Shown: positions 1 through 6,151 of the stretch, piece by piece
How positions within the stretch are numbered: position 1 is the stretch's first letter
Layout: every line of letters begins with the position of its first letter
NCBI GenBank assembly: GCA_022573095.1
Contig: JACZUR010000079.1
Location: 1-8,831 of the forward strand
Direction: 5' to 3'
DNA length: 8,831 nt
Source of the DNA: Gemmatimonadota bacterium
GTDB taxonomy: Bacteria; Gemmatimonadota; Gemmatimonadetes; Gemmatimonadales; GWC2-71-9
The notes under the pieces: model-generated
What the model saw: the letters and a program-made list of their open reading frames with translations, nothing else
Told to the model about the DNA's origin: nothing
Databases searched by the model: none
Translations under genes and position numbers: made by a program

Positions 1-375
1 GCGGTGGAGGAGGCTCTTTCTGCCCGCATACACTTTGACTTTGATCGTTCGGTGATCAAGCCGGAGTGGGAGGCGGTGCTGGACATGAAGATTGCCATTC
101 TTCAGGCCAACCCGATGTTGACCATATCGATCGTCGGGCACTGTGACGAGCGAGGTTCCGACGAGTACAACATCGCGCTGGGTAATCGGCGCGCGCTGGG
201 CGCGAAGCAATATATGGTTAATCGAGGGATCGAGGCCCAGCGCATCTCCACGAGTTCGATGGGTGAATCCCAACCGGCTATGATGGGGAGTGGCGAGGAA
301 GCGTGGAGTCAAAACCGAAGAGACGAATTCGTCATCGCCTCCGGTGGCGATGGGTTGGTACAACCAGGCAGTTGA
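1..375 (+). CDS. pal: Pal, peptidoglycan-associated lipoprotein (C-terminal OmpA-like domain, 5' truncated by window)
   Basis: This is the C-terminal OmpA-like domain of Pal, the outer-membrane lipoprotein of the Tol-Pal system that binds the diaminopimelate side chain of peptidoglycan. The frame is open from base 1, so the lipobox, linker and true start lie upstream of the window; the first in-frame candidate start here (a GTG at 4) is not the real one. The visible part starts at the first strand (IHFDFDRSVIKP) and carries the hallmark GHCDERGSDEYN followed by LGNRRA, which supplies the peptidoglycan-binding Asp and Arg. It ends with the family motif NRRDEFVI. About a dozen residues rich in Gly follow the domain, and their codons overlap the start region of the next gene. 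Gene order (pal then cpoB) matches the classical tol-pal operon, so tolB is probably upstream. The domain assignment is very secure; orthology to Pal rather than another OmpA-like protein rests on the following cpoB. Confidence 0.93.
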   Translation, partial: AVEEALSARIHFDFDRSVIKPEWEAVLDMKIAILQANPMLTISIVGHCDERGSDEYNIALGNRRALGAKQYMVNRGIEAQRISTSSMGESQPAMMGSGEEAWSQNRRDEFVIASGGDGLVQPGS

Positions 376-1154
376 GGAAGTTTGGAGCGCTGACCCTTAG
401 CACCGTCGCCCTCGGCGCTTGTGCGCTGAAGGGCGATGTGCGTAGGGTAGAGCTAGAGGTAGCCGAACTCCGTGAAGAAACAGCCCGTGCCGACTCAGCG
501 CGGGCTGTTGAACTTTCACGACAGGTTGACGCTATACTTGCGGGCCAGCGAGCAGTGATGGATTCAATAATAGTCGTTCGCAGGAATATGGTGGCGCTCG
601 CGGGTGCGTTTCGATCTGACCATACGGAGATTCAGAGGCAGCTAATTCAGGTGCAGGAGTTGACCGGTCAGAGCCAGCGGCGCCTCACCGAGCTGCGTGT
701 GCAGATCCAAAGTCGAGCCCTACGGGCGCAGCCGGGAGTAGTTGAGGGGGACAGTGGTGCCGTGGTCGGACCATTGGCGGGTCAGGCGGACGAGTTATAC
801 GAAGCGGCGCTACAGCAGTTGCGGCGTGGCAGCGCGGTCACCGCGCGGACCGGATTCCAGATGTTCATTGACAGGTATTCCAACCATCCAAGAACTGCAG
901 ATGCTCGCTTCCTGCTTGGTGAAGCGTGGTCGCAGGCGAATGCCGATTCAGCCGCGGCGGCCTACGAGGCTGTCGTGACCGACTTCCCCGATTCCCCTAG
1001 GGCTTCGTTATCTCTCTTTAAACTCGGCGTCATCGCCCAGCAAGACGATAGACTCGATGATGCTCGGACTTTTTATCGACGTGTGCTCGCCGGATACCCT
1101 GGATCCGACGAGGCGGCCCTAGCGCAAGATCGGCTGAGAAGCTTACAACGCTGA
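372..1154 (+). CDS. cpoB: CpoB/YbgF-like Tol-Pal accessory protein, predicted lipoprotein with coiled coil and TPRs
   Basis: CpoB coordinates peptidoglycan synthesis with outer-membrane constriction through the Tol-Pal machine. I place the start at TTG 372, which overlaps the pal stop (TTGA) and gives a 260-residue protein beginning MRKFGALTLSTVALGAC. This is a short basic n-region, a hydrophobic core and the lipobox LGAC with Cys17. The longer frame from GTG 303 would put about 23 very basic residues before the signal and overlap pal by 73 bases. No convincing Shine-Dalgarno site precedes either start, so expression may depend on coupling to pal. Residues ~21-113 are charged heptad-like sequence, expected to form the coiled-coil trimerisation region. 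Residues ~139-260 hold about three TPR-like repeats (ADELYEAAL, ARFLLGEAW, LFKLGVIAQQDDRLDDA). E. coli CpoB is a soluble periplasmic protein. The Cys here implies lipid anchoring, and Ala at +2 gives no inner-membrane retention signal. The identity is well supported by architecture and neighbourhood; the exact start is inference. Confidence 0.87.
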   Translation: MRKFGALTLSTVALGACALKGDVRRVELEVAELREETARADSARAVELSRQVDAILAGQRAVMDSIIVVRRNMVALAGAFRSDHTEIQRQLIQVQELTGQSQRRLTELRVQIQSRALRAQPGVVEGDSGAVVGPLAGQADELYEAALQQLRRGSAVTARTGFQMFIDRYSNHPRTADARFLLGEAWSQANADSAAAAYEAVVTDFPDSPRASLSLFKLGVIAQQDDRLDDARTFYRRVLAGYPGSDEAALAQDRLRSLQR

Positions 1155-1177
1155 CCTCGCGCCGCAGCGTGAAGTAG

Positions 1178-4100
1178 ATGGCAAAAAGGAAGTCAGCGGG
1201 AGAAATGCCTTTCCTCGATCATCTCGAGGAACTCAGATGGAAGATTCTTTGGAGCCTCACCGCAATCATCGTCGGCTCCATGATAGGTTTCTATCTGGTC
1301 ACCAACTTCGATATCCTTGGGTTGCTTAAGCAGCCGATCGCCCCCTACCTGCCCGATGGTCAGCTGTACTTTACCCATCCTATCGATCCGTTCCTGATTA
1401 CGTTGAGGCTTGCCGTACTGGTGGGCGTAGTCCTCGCCGCGCCCGTCGTGTTTTGGCAGATCTGGACCTTCCTGTCGCCCGCCCTGTACGATTCGGAAAA
1501 GCGGAGGATTGTACCAGCTCTATTGGCGGGCTTCGCGCTGTTCGTCGCTGGCGCTATGATGGCGTACCTGTGGGTGCTTCCCGCTGTTCTCAGAATTTCT
1601 TTCTCGTTCTTGGAGGAGGGGCTCGAGCAGATCATTACGGCGGGCGAGTACTTCAGGTTCGCCACACAGGTCATCCTCGCATTCGGAATCGTGTTCCAGT
1701 TGCCTCTGTTCATGACGCTCGTGTCCGCGATGGGATTGCTAAGTCCCGAGTTCTTTAGCAAGAACCGGAGATACGCACTCGTCATATCCGCCGTCCTGGC
1801 GGCTATCTTGACGCCGCCCGATCCAGGTTCGATGGCTATGATGGTCGTGCCGCTGGTACTGCTGTATGAGGTGGGAATCCTCTTTGCGAAGTTGGTTGCC
1901 CGGAAGAACTCAGGGAAGATCGTCGCGACGATGCTTTTCTTTGTGGTGTTGGGCAGCCCTTCTGATCTGTCGGCGCAAGACCGGGGCAGGCAGCAACTTC
2001 TCGATTCGCTAAGGCGCGCTCGGGAGGCAATTCGAGTGGCAGAGACGCCCGCGATCGATGACACCGCCGGTGTGGTGGAGAACGCGACTGTGCTCGACAC
2101 AGCGGCAGCCCGGGCGCTCGGACTTCCGACCTCGCCCACACGGCGGTTTCCACCCGCTGATTCCGTGATCAGGGCGCTGATGGAGCGGACGGGTTTCCGG
2201 GCGACTCGATATGCCGCCGACAGCCTCCGGCTGCACGGCGAGACGAAACAGATAGACCTTTCCGGCAACGTGCTGGTAGAGCGGGAGGGCAGCACGATCG
2301 AGGCGGATCTCGTTAACTTCCGGCAAGCCGACTGCCGCCTTGACGCAAGCGGAGAACCGACGCTGTTTGACGGCGCATCGGTCGTCGTTGGCGAAACGAT
2401 GAGCTACGATATGTGCGAGCGAAGAGGAATCGTTCGCGAGGCGCTGACGAACTTCTCTCAGGGTGGGGTAAACTGGTTTCTCCGCGGGGGACTCGCCGTC
2501 GACTCTGCCTCCACGCGCATCTATTCCGTAAGCAGCAATCTGAGCAGCTGTGAACTGCCTACGCCGCACTATCACTTCGCCGCTGGTAGAGTGAAATGGG
2601 TTTCGAACAACATCATGGTTGCCCGTCCGATCGTCCTCTACATACGGGATGTGCCCATTTTGTGGCTTCCCTTCATGTTCCAGGATGTGAGACAGGGTCG
2701 GCGGAGCGGTTGGCTGGTTCCTCGTTTCGGGATCAATGACCTGATTAGACCGAGTTCAGGATATCGCCGGAGCATCGCCAATGTGGGGTATTACTTGGCG
2801 CTGAGTGACTATTTTGACGTTCGCAGTTCGTTCGACTGGTTCTCGGGCAGTTATGTGGCTCTCAACGCGGCGCTGCGTTACAGGTGGCTCGACAGATTCG
2901 TCAACGGAGGCGTTAACCTCACTCGAATCTGGGAATCTGGGCAGGACGGCGATCCTGGCGGCCGTTCCATGAGACTGATGTGGAATCATCAACAGAGCTT
3001 CGATCTGCGAACCAGGTTCTCAGCCAGCGTTGACTACGCGACAAGCGCTAGAGTGGTAGAACGGAACACTCTGGATCCGTTTCTTGCCACCGCGACGCTT
3101 ACGAGCGCGCTCAACTTCAATAAGCAATATGACTGGGGCACTCTGACCATCGGCGGCCGCCGGACACAGAATATTACGGATAAACTGGTTACGGAGACCT
3201 TTCCCAACGTCTCGCTAACTCCGGTTCCGATCAACATAGGAGCGAATGCCACCTGGTCACCGTCTTTCTCGTTCACGAATAATCGGACGTTCAACCGGCT
3301 GGTTGGTGTCATCGACGTCCCGCCGGTGGACGGGCAGGCGTTGCAGGATACGGTATTCGCCTCTAGTAGATCGACTAATGTGAGATTCAACACACCGCTG
3401 AGAGTGGGTCGGTGGAACTTGCAGAATAGTCTGACGATTACCGATTTCATTACTAACCAGCCGAGTACGGTTACCGTGACCGACGCCACTGATAGCACGG
3501 TCGCGTTTCAGCGTTTTTATGGTTCTGACTTTAGTACCGGCATCGATTGGAACACAGGAATCAATCTACCGATGCTGTTTCCCAGTAGCTGGCGACTGCA
3601 GCCGGCGCTGGGGATTCGAAATTCCACCAGCGGTCCGTTCTTATTGCGCAACCGGAACACAGGGGGACAGTTCGTCAGTCAAAACAAGCGTCTATCGCTC
3701 AGTGCCACCGTATCTCCAACCTTGTTCGGGTTCTTCCCGGGACTCGGGTCGCTCGCGCGAATCAGACACTCGATTTCCCCGGTGGCGCGATGGAGCTACG
3801 CACCGGCCGCAACAGTACCGGAAGAGTTCGCACGCGCGCTGAATCCGAGGGGAACGCTTACCTTGAGGAGCGATCCCGTGCAAACGGTGAGCTTTGGCCT
3901 ATCGCAGACGCTCGAAGGGAAATTTGCCGTCTTGCCTGGCGATTCAACGGATCCCAGAGATGCACGCAAGTTAAAATTGTTCTCAGTTCAAACGTCCTCT
4001 ATCGAATACGACTTCGAGCAGGCGAAGCAAGAGGGGCGTAATGGATGGAGAACCCAGAGTTTAAGCAACACGTTCACGAGCGACCTACTGCCTGGTTTTA

Positions 4101-4708
4101 CGCTTAGCATGGCGCACGATCTCTGGGATGGGCCTGTCGGTTTCGATACCACCGGGTTCGATCCGTTTCTTACTCGGGTGTCGGCCCGGTTTCGCCTGAC
4201 CTCGGGCACCGTGTCCAGAATACTCTCGTATGTCACAGGAAGAACGCACGAGGATACACTCGCAGTGGAACCCGATCAGCCGTTCGATCGATTCGCCTCG
4301 ATTGATCCGCTCGGGCGTCGTAGGCTGGGTAGTCTGAGCCAGCTTCCCACGGCGGTGAGCCGGGGCGAAGGATTCAGCGCGTCTCTTACCTACGATGACC
4401 AGCGGAGCAGGGTCCCCGAAGATGCGCCGGATGACTTCGTGCCGTCTGGGACGAATCGCACTCTGGGTTTCGCCGTCGGGTTTTCGCCCACGCAGCACTG
4501 GGCAGTTTCTTGGAATACCCAGTACAACTTCACGCGCAGTGAGTTTGGCCAGCACGTCTTGAGATTGGATCGCGACCTGCACCACTGGAGAGCCACGTTC
4601 TCCTTCGTGCGAACACCGAACGGGAACGTCGCTTTCAACTTCTTCGTCACACTGCTCGATCAGCCTGATATCAAGTTCCAGTACGACCAACGCACTATCG
4701 TGCGCTGA
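1178..4708 (+). CDS. tatC-lptD: TatC-LptD fusion: twin-arginine translocase receptor joined to the LPS-assembly outer-membrane barrel
   Basis: One uninterrupted frame of 1176 residues covers two normally separate proteins. Residues 1-240 are a full TatC with six hydrophobic segments (about 24-42, 73-97, 112-137, 162-185, 198-212, 218-238). Its family motifs are HLEELR (15-20), SPALYDSEKRR (100-110), FGIVFQLP (169-176, Gln where E. coli has Glu170) and LTPPDP (211-216). TatC recognises twin-arginine signal peptides in the inner membrane. Residues 239-266 read as a Sec signal peptide. Residues ~267-335 are a polar linker, ~340-445 an OstA/LptA-like domain (LSGNVLVEREGSTIEAD), and ~490-1176 the LptD barrel with RRSGWLVPRFGIN (508-520) and a C-terminal DLHHW. 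LptD inserts LPS into the outer leaflet. The only cysteines are C386, C413 and C458. The ATG lies 23 bases after cpoB with a weak ribosome site. An internal start near 1892 or 1931, or a missing stop in the assembly, could make this two genes. Both domain identities are secure; the fusion itself is less so. Confidence 0.82.
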   Translation: MAKRKSAGEMPFLDHLEELRWKILWSLTAIIVGSMIGFYLVTNFDILGLLKQPIAPYLPDGQLYFTHPIDPFLITLRLAVLVGVVLAAPVVFWQIWTFLSPALYDSEKRRIVPALLAGFALFVAGAMMAYLWVLPAVLRISFSFLEEGLEQIITAGEYFRFATQVILAFGIVFQLPLFMTLVSAMGLLSPEFFSKNRRYALVISAVLAAILTPPDPGSMAMMVVPLVLLYEVGILFAKLVARKNSGKIVATMLFFVVLGSPSDLSAQDRGRQQLLDSLRRAREAIRVAETPAIDDTAGVVENATVLDTAAARALGLPTSPTRRFPPADSVIRALMERTGFRATRYAADSLRLHGETKQIDLSGNVLVEREGSTIEADLVNFRQADCRLDASGEPTLFDGASVVVGETMSYDMCERRGIVREALTNFSQGGVNWFLRGGLAVDSASTRIYSVSSNLSSCELPTPHYHFAAGRVKWVSNNIMVARPIVLYIRDVPILWLPFMFQDVRQGRRSGWLVPRFGINDLIRPSSGYRRSIANVGYYLALSDYFDVRSSFDWFSGSYVALNAALRYRWLDRFVNGGVNLTRIWESGQDGDPGGRSMRLMWNHQQSFDLRTRFSASVDYATSARVVERNTLDPFLATATLTSALNFNKQYDWGTLTIGGRRTQNITDKLVTETFPNVSLTPVPINIGANATWSPSFSFTNNRTFNRLVGVIDVPPVDGQALQDTVFASSRSTNVRFNTPLRVGRWNLQNSLTITDFITNQPSTVTVTDATDSTVAFQRFYGSDFSTGIDWNTGINLPMLFPSSWRLQPALGIRNSTSGPFLLRNRNTGGQFVSQNKRLSLSATVSPTLFGFFPGLGSLARIRHSISPVARWSYAPAATVPEEFARALNPRGTLTLRSDPVQTVSFGLSQTLEGKFAVLPGDSTDPRDARKLKLFSVQTSSIEYDFEQAKQEGRNGWRTQSLSNTFTSDLLPGFTLSMAHDLWDGPVGFDTTGFDPFLTRVSARFRLTSGTVSRILSYVTGRTHEDTLAVEPDQPFDRFASIDPLGRRRLGSLSQLPTAVSRGEGFSASLTYDDQRSRVPEDAPDDFVPSGTNRTLGFAVGFSPTQHWAVSWNTQYNFTRSEFGQHVLRLDRDLHHWRATFSFVRTPNGNVAFNFFVTLLDQPDIKFQYDQRTIVR
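1892..1975 (+). other. Internal signal-peptide-like segment at the TatC/LptD junction
   Basis: Residues 239-266 of the fused frame consist of a basic stretch (ARKNSGK), a hydrophobic core (IVATMLFFVVLG) and a polar end SPSDLSA followed by QD, a plausible signal-peptidase I site after Ala266. TatC ends with its C-terminus in the cytoplasm, so the basic stretch is on the correct side for the next segment to be exported as an ordinary signal peptide. TTG at 1892 would start a free LptD precursor with a complete signal peptide. ATG at 1931 (AGGGAA 13 bases upstream) would lack any basic n-region. The sequence pattern is seen; its use is inferred. Confidence 0.6.
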
Positions 4709-4726
4709 CCCACAGAGGCCCGCGGG

Positions 4727-4744
4727 TGTCCTTATCGAAGGACA
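4727..4744 (+). terminator. Hairpin after lptD, possible weak terminator
   Basis: TGTCCTT, loop ATCG, AAGGACA form a perfect 7-bp stem with a 4-base loop, 18 bases after the tatC-lptD stop. There is no T-run behind it (only a TCTCTCTT stretch further on), so it is not a standard Rho-independent terminator. It could be a 3' end-stabilising or processing hairpin. Its position at the end of the envelope cluster and before a plausible new promoter favours an end-of-operon role. Confidence 0.4.
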
Positions 4745-4769
4745 ACGACATCTCTCTTCACCCGGAGCG

Positions 4770-4797
4770 TTGGACGCGTAACTCGTTATTTGATAAT
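4770..4797 (+). promoter_or_regulatory. Candidate sigma70-type promoter for the fibronectin-III lipoprotein gene
   Basis: TTGGAC at 4770-4775 and GATAAT at 4792-4797 are separated by 16 bases. The -10 box matches TATAAT at five of six positions; the -35 matches only in TTG. Transcription would start near 4804 and give a leader of about 75 bases before ATG 4879. The element sits in the 170-base gap 4709-4878, which also contains a small GGCA...TGCC inverted repeat around GGTACC (4822-4836) and otherwise nothing I recognise. Promoter consensus in this phylum is assumed, not known. Confidence 0.35.
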
Positions 4798-4868
4798 CGG
4801 TTGCGTCTTCCCGAGGCGGTTGGCACGGTACCTGCCACTCTGCTCGGTAGACCAGATTGATGACTACT

Positions 4869-4873
4869 GAGGA
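4869..4873 (+). promoter_or_regulatory. Ribosome binding site of the fibronectin-III lipoprotein gene
   Basis: GAGGA lies five bases before ATG 4879. It fixes the start, which also gives a correctly sized lipoprotein signal peptide. Confidence 0.75.
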
Positions 4874-4878
4874 TTACT

Positions 4879-6000
4879 ATGAGATACCTTCCCATCACGT
4901 TACTTGCGGCAACGGTTCTCGGTTCGTGTAGCGATTCCACTGCTCCCGATCTCAGCGCCCCTGCCAATCTACGCTACAGGCTGGAGGCCAGTGGCAATCC
5001 CCAGTCTCCAACCGGAGTGTTGCTTACCTGGGATCCGGTGTCGGATGTGGATCTGGAGGCGTATCAGGTCTTCTCGAGCGCGACAGCAGGAGGCGACTTC
5101 AGCCTGCGTGCAACCACGAGTTCCACCTCATTCCATGACAATGGGAAGCCGGATCTCGAGTACTACGTGACCGCGTTGTCCACTGATGGCGATGAGAGTG
5201 CGCCGAGCAACTCGGTTCTGATCGACGAACGGCTGCGTCTGTCTCGGCCGGCGGCGATATCGAGTATCAGTCTCGACGGAGCGATCCACGTTTCGTGGTT
5301 GGATAACGCGTTCGAGCAGAGTCCCGATGGATTTGATCAATACAGGGTCTATAGCACCCCGTATTCGATCGATCTCAACCTGTGCGATGCGTCATGGTCA
5401 CTCGAGGGCACGACGGTCTCACCCAGCTTCCTCGCGTCCGCGCTCCCCAATGGACAGCCGAGGTGTTTCGGTGTTTCTGCTGAATCGGTGGAAGGATTCG
5501 AAAGTCTCTGGTCGGACGTGATCGCCGACACACCACGTCCGGATGCGCGTAATCTCATTGTCTACGCCGATCAGTTTGACCCGCTCTTAAGTGGTTTCAG
5601 GTTTTTCGTCGATGGCAACGGCGACGGACTGGTAGGTGCGCTCGAACTGGGTATCGTGGCGCCCGGATCGCGGACCGATCTCGATTTCCGGGTCTCGAGA
5701 GACACTAATGACGACCTGTTCATCGAGCCGGTGAGGAGTGGTACCGGTGTCGTCCTTTACGGTAATGATCCGATAGATGATCTAACGTCGATCGATTTCG
5801 CGCCGATTGCTGGATACAGCACATCCGCGATCCAAGCGGTACCGGGGTGGGGCTACGTGTTTGAGATGGATGGTGGTGACCAGTTCGCGAGATTCGGAGC
5901 GATTCGGGTGACCCATGTTAACAAGGACTACATGATATTCGACTGGAGCTATCAGACCGATCCAGGCAATCCGGAACTGACAATCGTCCGCGGGGGCTAG
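4879..6000 (+). CDS. Predicted outer-membrane lipoprotein with two fibronectin-III-like domains and an EF-hand loop
   Basis: I cannot name this 373-residue protein. It starts with a clear lipoprotein signal (MRYLPITLLAATVLGSC, Cys17, Ser at +2, so no inner-membrane retention residue), and GAGGA five bases before the ATG is a good ribosome site. Residues ~26-115 look like a fibronectin type III domain (APANLRYRL, GVLLTWDPVSDVDLEAYQVF, YYVTALSTDGDESAPSN). Residues ~122-215 are a second, more divergent copy (ISLDGAIHVSWLDN, FDQYRVY, CFGVSAESVEGFESLWS) with C169 and C196, which might form a disulfide. The C-terminal part (~222-373) is beta-rich and unassigned. It contains one canonical EF-hand loop, DGNGDGLVGALE at 245-256, and a degenerate half-loop DTNDD at 275-279. 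A surface or periplasmic binding/adhesion-type scaffold is plausible, but no enzymatic motif is visible. It follows lptD after a 170-base gap and is probably transcribed on its own. Confidence 0.85.
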   Translation: MRYLPITLLAATVLGSCSDSTAPDLSAPANLRYRLEASGNPQSPTGVLLTWDPVSDVDLEAYQVFSSATAGGDFSLRATTSSTSFHDNGKPDLEYYVTALSTDGDESAPSNSVLIDERLRLSRPAAISSISLDGAIHVSWLDNAFEQSPDGFDQYRVYSTPYSIDLNLCDASWSLEGTTVSPSFLASALPNGQPRCFGVSAESVEGFESLWSDVIADTPRPDARNLIVYADQFDPLLSGFRFFVDGNGDGLVGALELGIVAPGSRTDLDFRVSRDTNDDLFIEPVRSGTGVVLYGNDPIDDLTSIDFAPIAGYSTSAIQAVPGWGYVFEMDGGDQFARFGAIRVTHVNKDYMIFDWSYQTDPGNPELTIVRGG

Positions 6001-6002
6001 AA

Positions 6003-6064
6003 GGGGAGCGGGGAGCGGGAAAAGGGAAGCGTAATTTATTCCCGATTCCCGATTCCCGACCCCC
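6003..6064. repeat. Facing G-rich and C-rich blocks: two potential G-quadruplexes (one per strand) and an imperfect hairpin
   Basis: On the + strand 6003-6026 reads GGGG-AGC-GGGG-AGC-GGG-AAAA-GGG, an ideal four-run G-quadruplex pattern two bases after the preceding stop codon. The following block 6041-6064 is CCC-GATT-CCC-GATT-CCC-GA-CCCCC, the same pattern on the minus strand, built from three 7-base units (TTCCCGA at 6039, 6046 and 6053). The blocks also pair with each other: CGGGAA (6016-6021) with TTCCCG (6046-6051) and GGGAA (6024-6028) with TTCCC (6039-6043), separated by a small internal loop. It may act as a terminator or mRNA 3' structure for the lipoprotein gene, although no T-run follows. 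It could equally be a dispersed simple repeat of this genome. Confidence 0.6.
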
Positions 6065-6100
6065 ACCGTCCTCCACCGTCTTTGTCCGTCCTTCACCGTC
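6061..6100 (+). repeat. Four CCGTC repeats at exact 10-base spacing upstream of hutH
   Basis: CCGTC occurs at 6066, 6076, 6086 and 6096, each preceded by a variable pyrimidine-rich 5-mer (CCCCA, CTCCA, TTTGT, CTTCA). The period equals about one helical turn, so all copies face the same side of the DNA. Two CTGACC copies follow at 8-base spacing (6105 and 6113). Together with the C+T-rich rest of the gap, this makes 6039-6151 strongly pyrimidine-biased on the + strand. It could be an operator array for the hut genes or a simple-sequence expansion. The periodicity is directly visible; the function is not known. Confidence 0.6.
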
Positions 6101-6112
6101 TTCTCTGACCCA

Positions 6113-6143
6113 CTGACCCCCTAACGCTCCTACCTTCTATATT
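6113..6143 (+). promoter_or_regulatory. Candidate hutH promoter, with near-leaderless start
   Basis: TATATT at 6138-6143 is a good -10 match only eight bases before the hutH ATG at 6152, so a transcript would begin within a few bases of the start codon. No Shine-Dalgarno sequence is visible in the pyrimidine-rich bases before the ATG, which fits a leaderless or near-leaderless message. The best -35 candidate, CTGACC at 6113-6118, is weak and has a long 19-base spacer. Confidence 0.35.
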
Positions 6144-6151
6144 CCCCATTC

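Noticed and set aside
303..371. GTG 303 as the start of cpoB
   Set aside because: It adds about 23 highly basic residues before an otherwise ideal lipoprotein signal and increases overlap with pal; TTG 372 fits better.
1360..2295. A 311-codon open frame on the minus strand, antisense to the tatC/lptD junction
   Set aside because: The translation is Ser/Arg/Thr-rich with no recognisable domain, and the + strand frame has unmistakable TatC and LptD motifs. It looks like a GC-driven shadow.
4085..4690. A 201-codon minus-strand frame opposite the lptD 3' end
   Set aside because: No domain or ribosome site is visible, and it lies fully opposite well-supported barrel sequence.
6039..6100. CRISPR-like or mini-satellite array upstream of hutH
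   Set aside because: Units are only 7 and 10 bases long with no spacers of constant length, so it is a simple tandem/phased repeat and not a CRISPR array.
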